Assembly (NCBI GenBank): GCA_036936605.1
Contig: JAUPFV010000005.1
Location: 187,176,958-187,240,957, forward strand
Length of the DNA stretch: 64,000 nucleotides
Source of the DNA: Limnanthes douglasii subsp. nivea
Taxonomy: Eukaryota > Streptophyta > Magnoliopsida > Brassicales > Limnanthaceae
Direction: 5' to 3'
The notes beneath the pieces are model-generated. The model ran no database searches. It had not been told where the DNA came from and saw only the letters and a program-made list of their open reading frames with translations. The stretch's first letter is position 1. Each line of letters starts with the position of its first letter. Positions 56,197-64,000 of the stretch are shown piece by piece. The translations under genes and the position numbers were made by a program.

Positions 56197-57950
56197 ATAT
56201 ATATGTGGATTTATGTGGAATCTGTCATTCAGCAAAGAATCTTCTCAATATCATCTAAATTTTAGTTTTGTGAGAATCAAGAAACAATTCAACACATGTG
56301 TGTCAAGTGTAACAAAACTTAAGAGATATAAAGCTATTTTGTGGGTCTATTTGGGATCTTAATTTGTAGACATATGACTTTTCCTCATATAATAAAGAAC
56401 TAGTTCTTGTCTTTAAGAAAATATATTCATGTAAGAACTATTATTCCTTCAATAATTTGTTGGTTATATGGCAGGTCAAGAACAAGAGCAAGCATCAAGA
56501 AGAGAAAATAAGCCTTAACTCTATTCAGGACCATATCAAGATCATCCTAACAACCTTAGATCATGAAAATGTATTTAAAATGAATAATTGGACTCATGAC
56601 TCAAACTCAAAAGTTGAACTTGGATGTTTTTAGCATTTAAAAAACCCAAGGATTTGCCTCTCCCTCAAATGTAATCATCCTACATGAAACAAGTTTAATC
56701 TTAACACTAGTGGTGCATGTAGTATCTTAGACAAGACATGTTGTGGCGTTCGAGTTAGGGATAACAAGGTAGACTTAGTTGCTGCTTATGAAAGAATTTA
56801 TGGCAAAAAATACCTTTAATAGATGAATGTATGGCATTGTTGGATGGTCTTTTAATTTGCAATGATAAAAGAATAAGAGTGTTAGACATTAGGACATATT
56901 AAAAAATTATTACATAAATGTTATCTAAAAGGAAGACACCCTGGTATCTTGCCCCTCTCCTAAGTTGTTGTATGAAACTTATATCATCTAACATGATATT
57001 ATTCCTCATATTTAGAGAGAAAAAAATAAGTTTGTTGATTGAATGGCTAAATGGTCTTTCAAATACAGAGAAAACTTCATTTTAATCAAAATCAAGCACT
57101 AACTTCTTTAAGGGCTACAATTCTGCTTGAAAGTCTGAAAGTTGGATATCTTTGAGCAGAAAATTCTTAGTATTATGGTTTTCTCATTCAAATATATTTT
57201 GTAATTACTATTTTTCTTACAATTACAACAAATAATTTACCAATCATCTTTATATTAACTAAGTTTCTCTTAATTTTAATATTTTCAATGAGTCTTACTA
57301 CCTAATTTCTTTAAATTTGTAGTTTTTTTTTTAAATTTGCAGGATCTCAACAAGAAATGAGAAGGAAACAATACATAATATTGCATAGAATCTCCAAGCT
57401 AGTCATGATGAACCTTGTCTTTTACAATTTATTGCAGCAAAATCTTCAAAGAAATATCATAAAGATTAAATCCTTAAAAAACCTAGAATTCATCAAGAAG
57501 CAATAGTAGGATCAAATTAGGATAAAGCTCGAAGAACTCAAATGCTCAAACTGAATTCTGAAGGAAATAAATAGTTTTTTATTACTGAAATCAATTTATA
57601 TAGAAAATAATCTCATAAAGCTGCAAACTAAGATGAAGATCTTTTTGAAAGTCTTCGTCTTTCTGGGCTGCAAATTTTTCTAGTGCTTATTAGAAGATGT
57701 AATACACAAAGACGAGCTCCAACCGTCTGTGACTCTCTGATTTATAGAAAATTTAGTTAAAATATTTCACTAGTTATTTGACATATTCCAAATATTCAAG
57801 TTTGACTGCTAATTTTTATAAGGTTAATAGTAGTAGTAAAAAAATGGTTTTCCCATTTTATTATGTAGCTAAAGGTAAATATTTTGATGGATCTCTTTGT
57901 ATATGGATCCATTATAAATAAAATTGTACTTTCTTGGTAAAAAAAATAAA
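56197..57950 (+). mobile_element. L1-type LINE, 3' end with A-rich tail
   Basis: Starts exactly at the outer edge of element B's 5' LTR with the zinc-binding region of an L1 ORF2, then RNase H, a 3' untranslated part and an A-rich end (TTGGTAAAAAAAATAAAATA at about 57,931-57,950). It is in the same orientation as the L1 5' part at 47.5-50.6 kb and complements it, apart from the missing RT core. So it is probably the same insertion, split by B. Confidence 0.62.
56260..57160 (+). pseudogene. LINE zinc-binding region (zf-RVT) and RNase H
   Basis: At 56,264-56,320 a frame reads FCENQETIQHMCVKCNKT, the C...H...C pattern of the zf-RVT region at the end of plant L1 RT. After frame changes come IPSIICWLYG and RTRASIKREN, typical of the linker. 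RNase H follows: LNTSGACSILDKTCCG (serine in place of the catalytic aspartate of NTDGA), VRDNKVDLVAAYERI, ECMALLDGLLICNDKRIRVL (glutamate kept), KTPWYLAPLLSCCMKL and FREKNKFVD near the end. It has the same plan as the fragment at 36.3-36.9 kb. Confidence 0.68.
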
Positions 57951-59330
57951 ATATTTAATAATTTACGCGTACATATTTTTTGGGACGTATTTTTACCTTC
58001 GTTATACCAAAGTTGGTAATTATTATAGTAAGAAACATAATATAACTAAACAAAATTTATAAAAACATTATAATTGTTTGTAAGCGGCGAATAATTATTA
58101 TTTGTAACTACTGAATGGTTATTTATATATTTTCATGGTTGTTTATATTTCTTGTGAATTTGCATTCGGCTTAATGGACTTTGTTAGAGTGTGACTTCGG
58201 ATGATCAGGTAGACAATTTTCATTCTTATCTATAGTCTCTTAGTCGTTGCGAAAAAATTAAGTAAGGAATATTTAGATGGTGTTGATCATCTTGTTTTTG
58301 TATTTGTTCATGAATGTCTACCAAAATTTGTTGAATGCTTATCAAATCATGTATAATAATTGGTACAGAATATCAAGTCTAAAGTATACCAAACTATAAT
58401 ACAACCTTTTTCGGCTGGATTTCTGGAACTCTTTCAAATAAATTGGTAGATGTGCTTCACAAATCTAGCATAATTAAACTTACAAACGTTTCCATATTAA
58501 TTCGCGTTGACCATGTGCCTCCCTACGTTGGAAATTCTTCATTGGTCGAAACCTCAACTAAGGATAGAAAACTTTATTTTACAAAAGTAAAAAGAGCACC
58601 AGAACAACTAGCAAGATGATATATAGACGTTGTGTCGTATGAGAGAATCGTCATTGTTACTTGAAGATGGCTTGAAATATCTTAGGATTTTTTCAAATTG
58701 TTTGAAGTTATTCTGGTTGTCGGATGAGCTTTATACGGTTTGAATATTTCTTTAGATTTCTCTTGGATATAATATAATAGCTCTATAGTCCTTTCAAATT
58801 ATGTAGGAATGACTACCATTGTTGTTGCATGAAAGGAAGAAACAGTCTTTTCCTTCAGGCTTCAGTTGATTGACTACCAAGTGTATTGGTGAAGATGTTG
58901 TTGAGTAGTCCCCATATGTATTTCAAAATATGTAAAAAAGACTAAATATAATTTTGAAGATGTCATGTGGTGGAGATTGAGGCAGTCTGATGGAGTAGCG
59001 GGCCGAATCAATTAATATTCTTGGAATATTTTGTAGCTTTATTTGAGGTCCTGGTCTATAGTTGAAAAATTAAAATGTGCCAATTGGTAAAGTGCTAGAA
59101 GGTAAGGGGCATTTTTGTAATGATATAAAGCACGTGCACCTCGTGGTTATCATTTGTCCCAAATTGAGTAAAGCTGGAAACAAACATATGTATAAGTGTT
59201 TTATATATTTTCATCTTGGCCATTGATTATAACGCATCCCAACCGTTGAACCTGATATATTTAGAACGTTGAATCTAGTAAAGGCAGGGTTAAATGAAAC
59301 TTACATTGGCTTATATAAAATATACTTCTT
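57951..59330. other. spacer, no gene seen
   Basis: Moderately AT-rich sequence with frequent stops in all frames. It may be the decayed upstream part of the ORF set that follows. A TATATAAAATATA at about 59,313 could serve as its TATA box, but no other promoter feature supports that. Confidence 0.4.
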
Positions 59331-59344
59331 ATCCTTTTAGTAAG

Positions 59345-62063
59345 GGGTTGAGGCATTCCATCTAATGTGGAGATTCAATTTCCGACCAAAGCTCATGTGT
59401 CATTTGATGCCAAAGTGAAAGATGTGGTGCTCTTCACCTATGTGGGAAAACACGATCTATTTTTCCGGTTGAGCCTAAATCTATTGCGGTTTTTTTGTAG
59501 TAACCAGGATATACCATTCACAATGGATACCCAACTCTTGAAGGCTTCTAATGAAGAATATTTTTATTTCTGTATATTTTTTCTAGAGTTTCAACCTTAA
59601 AGATTATTTTTTTCGTAAACAAACTAACTGGTAAAAAATAAAATTCTTAATTTTACTTTATATATGAGAGCGTTGGAAATTTCTTCGATGATGTTCCATA
59701 TTGTAACAAATTATGGAAGAAAAAATATATTTTATGTATCTGGATGTTGGGAGAATGGTCGTGATCAAGGTTCGATGACATGTATCCATATCTAGAGTCT
59801 GAAAGATAAGAAGTACTTTTGGATGAGTTGTGTTGTCTTACTTTGTAGGTGAAACACTCATCATGTGCCAGTTTCCCCCCTCTTTTAACAACACATGATT
59901 TGGAATATAAGCGGTATGTTAAGGTTGTGAAGAGAAAATATAGGTTAATGATGCTTTAGGAGAATCCTTTAATAAGTTGTTCAAGAAATTGTAGGTTTCG
60001 AAGATACTTCATATTGGTGACATATAACCCAGTCGATCTGGTATTTGCAATTTTCATGTCAAAGATGAAATAGATGGATAGAAGACTCCAAAAAATAAAA
60101 TATGTAAGACTGCACGTCGGTGGCCGAAATGAAGAAAACATCTCCTTTAAAAAATAAGAAGGCAATGCAATTCCCACGGAAAAGGGGTTTTTACATAATT
60201 GTGAATAACAAAATGGTGCATCCAAATATTAGGAAGAGAAAGGGAACGATGCTCTCACAAAAGAGGTTGTACTGATGATAACGTTATGATTGTAGAAAAA
60301 AAAGAAACTTCCAGTGGTCAAAACTGAACCTAACCCACCAAAACATCCAAGACCATGTGAGACAGTTCTAATTGTGTGTGGTGAGAAGGATGATGGTGTC
60401 CCGCATGAGGTACGATATATTGAGGATATGGAAGAGGTGAACGTTATTACATCTTTGAAACATAAAAATCAAAAGAGTAATTCTTACGTAACGAAAGTTG
60501 TGATTGATCTGAAATGGGCGTTAATTGGGGCCAGCATTGAAAAAAGTTCAAATCTTAGTAACGAATGAAGGTTTTTGGTAACTCTTGAAGGTAAGTTAGA
60601 AGTTGTTAAAGTGGTGGATACTTCTCCATCAAAAAATAATAAATTGACTCTATTTTCATCCAAGAGTAGTCATTTGGATTAGTCACTCCCAAAGTTTGAC
60701 TATGAGGTTATGAAGAACTTTACGAAAACTATACTTTAGGCCATATTGAATAAATTCCATGAGAAAACATCTAAAATAAAAAATAGGCGTGATTGGTTAA
60801 ACCAAAGGCGTGGAAGCCAAGAAGCAAAAAATGGAGAAAAGTAATATTTCACCCAAGACCCGAGTTGCACCAACTATAGGAGTGACCGATATCACATCAG
60901 AGTCAGGATGATAATAACCTCCAAGATGTTGGTAGAAAATCAGGTTGATGAACGCAAACCATAACAGAAAGAGAGGAAACCAAGGACGCTTCACCGAAGA
61001 CCAAAAGGAAGAGAAAATGAAGAAAGTAAGGGTAACTAAGCCCCAATATTTATTTAGTGCATGAGGAAATATTGATGGTAAAGTTGGTATAACAGTAAAA
61101 AAACCTGAAAAGAATGAGCTGCATATGGATTAATTGTTAGAGAGTATTTCGATCAAGCAACTTCTATTCAGGTGTCTTCGTTGCTCAACCAGTTTCTTGA
61201 TATGACCAATAACAAAAAAGTTCATGTTGACATGTCTACCTTCTATTCATCAATTAACCTAACCAGTTTTCTTGATGAACCTCGGGTTTGAAGTAAGTGC
61301 TTTCACTTGTTATTGTTATTTGGATAATCTTTGGTATCATTAATATATTATTTAACTGTATATGGGATATATTATTTGTGCAGATAATCTTGAATTCCTT
61401 TGTCCTACTCTATCACAACCCTAGTGAGTTGCACTCTCTAGTTCCTAATATAGGTACACTAGTGGATCAAGCTACACAATCATATGATACAAGTACAAAG
61501 ATGAAGACCAACATATAAATACAGAAAAAAGTAAGAAAGAAGATACTCATGGAGTTGTAGGTCAAAGTTTATGTTGATAAAGAGTATAAAGGCTAAAATG
61601 TCAAGCATAACTGCTTCCAAGAAACATATGGAGTTGGAATTGGTGAAGAAGTGTGAAGTCAATACTCTGTTAAAAATGAACTATACAACAATTCCCGTAC
61701 TTTGGTACAAGATAAACAAGTTTTTGTGAGTCTAAATATTCAACTAGGTGAGTATAAAGAGAAAAGTTAAAGAATGTAAACGTAATAACGAATACAGAGT
61801 GACTTAGCCAAACCACAAACCAATTGGAGTTTAATAGTAAACTGGTTAGGTTGATTGCTCCAAAAGATGCCTTGAAAGATAGTACATGTATTATAATTAA
61901 AGATAATTCGGAGTTAAGTACCGTACTAGATGCCGAAATGTCTAATTGGACTGATACTGCTGCAAAGTTTGAAGCCTTTTTGTTGGATCAAGTCGAGGAT
62001 GTTGTGCAGAATGTCAAAGCTTTTTTGATACGTGAGGATTCACAAGTGGTTTCCATAAATTAA
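59345..62063 (+). pseudogene. retrotransposon-associated ORF set, antisense-gene family
   Basis: Three open parts in plus orientation look like one decayed protein. 59,367-59,600 has GIPSNVEIQFPTKAHVSFD (counting the codons just before the ATG), which parallels GFPESIKVR of the antisense gene in A, then VKDVVLFTYVGKHDLFFRLS. 60,314-60,568 is a charged middle part (PRPCETVLIVCGEKDDGVPH). 61,824-62,063 is an amphipathic end (MEFNSKLVRLIAPKDALKDS, WTDTAAKFEAFLLDQVEDVV). The order (N-terminal domain, charged linker, helical end) and the shared block suggest the same family as in A and D, but the likeness is weak, and a host gene relic is possible. Confidence 0.35.
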
Positions 62064-62949
62064 CTTGGAGTTTTTTGGAGTTTTATTTCTATAAAAGATA
62101 GGCATGATACCTATGTGTGCCAATCGTACTCCAAAAATACCTCTATTGCTAGATCTAGAAAAAGTGGAGGTTTAATGTAGGCGAACTTCTTGCATAAGTT
62201 CAAGATCATAAATTTATTGAGGGAAATATATGGGATCATGAAGCCGAAGTGACCCCGATATTGAAATTTAATGATGTTTTTGGTAGAAGTGGCATTCATA
62301 CATATGACCCACTCTAATCTGTTTCAGTTGTTGTCGCTGTCCCTTCCAGTTTAGGATCTGAACCTGCAAAACAAGATAAGACTCTGGTATCAGAAGGTGA
62401 GTGATTTGTTATAATTTTATTTTATATTATGTTGAGGACTTGTGAGCCGAATGACCTATATTTTGTATTAAATCCCTATAAAGGGTAATTTTGATGATGA
62501 AATTAGGCTCTCCATTTCCTTATTTGTTGTGGCTAATTCTTCATTCCTCTTTTGGATAATATTTTTATCGACATACCTTTTTGCCAGGGATTTTGTTTAT
62601 CCATATGTAGTGATTAACTTTAAAGGCAAAAATCTCTAAGGGACACGTGGTTCTCTTGTTGGGTTATATCTAGATTGTCAAAACTTGATTTATTTTGATA
62701 AAAAAGAGAACACGTTGTTTCCTTTAGTATTATAAGAGGGTCGGATGGATGCTCTTTACGTTAGTGTATTATCTAATACTTAGTTATTTTTAGAAGTTGT
62801 ATAGAGCATAGAGTGATGGATATTTTCTAGGCTTAACTTTTATTTATTTGTGATTGAGAGATTAATAATTTCCCAAGCACTAGACTTATCTTTAACTATA
62901 TATTGATACATCAACTATATTATATATTGTTGAAGGCGTAAATATCGTA
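62064..62949. other. spacer, no gene seen
   Basis: AT-rich, stops in all frames; possibly the 3' part of the preceding degenerate gene. No repeat or transposon end recognised. Confidence 0.45.
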
Positions 62950-63150
62950 GTATTGAAGGTGTTGAAGATATTTTAAAACTTCATATTTATCCTTGATTCT
63001 TCTATTCAATGTCTTAGTATTAGAGATGTTGAAGATATTTTAAGATTTCAAACTTACCCTTCACTTTTTTATTGAATATTGTGTCATTGGGGTGCTAAAG
63101 ATATTTTAAGACTCCACACTTATCTCAACTTTGTTTTTGGTTGTATGTCG
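62950..63150. repeat. 67-bp tandem repeat, three units
   Basis: Units start at 62,950 (GTATTGAAGGTGTTGAAGAT), 63,017 (GTATTAGAGATGTTGAAGAT) and about 63,085 (CATTGGGGTGCTAAAGATAT). Each goes on with ATTTTAARAYTYCA and a (T/A)CTTATC-like block. Divergence between units is substantial, so the array is old. Confidence 0.75.
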
Positions 63151-64000
63151 TAACTTATCTTATACTATGAATTTGTCATCTGCCACAATAGATGCCGAAG
63201 TTATGTATGCTATAAGTTTATTTTTCTAAGTTTCCGTACCATATATATCATAAGTAAAAGAATGTTGGAGCTGCAGAATTTATGTCGCAGCTTTCCTCAT
63301 CTTAGAAAATAGTAATTTTTTTGCTTAAACTCTGAATTTACAGTGAATGGTCCTTCCAAGTTTGGGGCAAGCTTGCCTAGACGCTTCTCCTTTGCGTGGA
63401 GGAATACCCTTCAGAGACATTTATATCATAGTTTGAAGCTATATAAAATTAAACCTTTAAATTGTATCTATTTCATATTAAAGTTTTATAATATTCAGAT
63501 AAAAGATGAGACTCGGCTCTTTTCTCTTCTACAACATCTAGTTCGGCACATCAGGATTCTTTATTCATTTCCTCGTCATAGTTGGAGATTTTGTAAGAGC
63601 TATAATCTTTTTAGCTGGGACAACCGACTTCATTCCATAATTTTGTGTTTCATTTGTTGTTGCACGTGAAGCTATTTTTTATTTCTTTCCGTTATTTTAT
63701 GTTGGTTGCTACGTTCGGTCATGCTCCCCTTTTTGTCTTTAAATCTGGGGGTTCGACTCATTTTTTTCTTATTTCACATACTATTTTGGTGTTTGCCCTT
63801 TTTCCCAAACGGCGCGTGATTTGAATCACCGAAATTCATTACAATTCTAAAGGAAATGTTGCATCAGTTGGTGATGTTTTGATAACAGTATCTAGCCATG
63901 TGGTTGTCAGCGTCATCTTCTTCTTCCTATTTTATTTTGGTATTCATTCTCAGGTTTCTAGATTTCGGATTTCACTTTCGGTTAAGGAGTCGAATACACG
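63151..64000. other. right end, no gene assigned
   Basis: A 108-codon plus-strand frame at 63,343-63,669 starts MNGPSKFGASLPRRFSFAWR but has no motif I recognise, and its later part is compositionally like the surrounding DNA. The GC content rises slightly towards the edge, so a feature may begin beyond the window. Confidence 0.35.

Overview
This window is strongly AT-rich nuclear DNA from a flowering plant. A eudicot is most likely: the only intact host gene has the compact two-exon structure of a eudicot LBD gene, and the rest is layered, decayed plant retrotransposon sequence separated by low-complexity DNA. No species can be named from the sequence alone.

The one intact gene is a class II LBD (LOB-domain) transcription factor of the LBD37/38/39 type at 34.4-35.3 kb, two exons and 254 residues, with its zinc-binding CX2CX6CX3C block, GAS block, nuclear-localisation-like KRKR and an LxLxL (EAR) repression motif. 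It sits alone: I see no other convincing host gene, although a small possible exon pair lies near 2-3.3 kb on the minus strand.

Left part (4.7-17.1 kb) is a retrotransposon pile. A decayed Ty1/copia gag (4.75-5.7 kb) abuts a Ty3/gypsy element of the Tat type (element A, 5,726-14,831). Element A has recognisable LTRs, a primer-binding site, gag, protease, RT, RNase H and the extra archaeal-type RNase H, but no integrase. Where integrase should be, the 3' third carries an antisense gene with its own TATA box, a retrotransposon-associated domain, a long coiled coil and an acidic tail. A second, truncated Tat copy (element D, 14.8-17.1 kb) follows, with the same kind of antisense gene and a probable 3' LTR.

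The middle (17.1-34 kb) is mostly AT-rich and gene-poor. It holds a 1.4-kb imperfect inverted repeat whose arms carry facing tRNA-Ala-like sequences, a copia RNase H remnant at 19.9-20.4 kb, and several minisatellites, including a 48-bp array at 33.3-33.7 kb.

Right of the LBD gene come an L1-type RNase H remnant (36.3-36.9 kb), a copia gag-protease-integrase remnant on the minus strand (37.7-39.2 kb), a 3.7-kb LTR-flanked element lacking gag-pol (element C, 39.8-43.5 kb), a Stowaway-type MITE (44.4-44.7 kb), a copia RT/RNase H remnant (44.9-45.5 kb) and a near-perfect hairpin (47.2 kb). An L1 LINE (47.5-50.6 kb) then runs into a minus-strand Tat copy (element B, 50.6-56.2 kb). The missing end of an L1 (zinc-binding region, RNase H, A-rich tail) reappears on the far side of B (56.2-57.95 kb), so B was probably inserted into the L1 and one deletion later removed B's 3' end with the L1 RT core. 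At 59.3-62.1 kb another degenerate ORF set resembles the antisense-gene family of A and D.

All transposon genes are broken by stops and frameshifts. Catalytic residues are lost independently in A and B, and many stops look like C-to-T decay of methylated cytosines.
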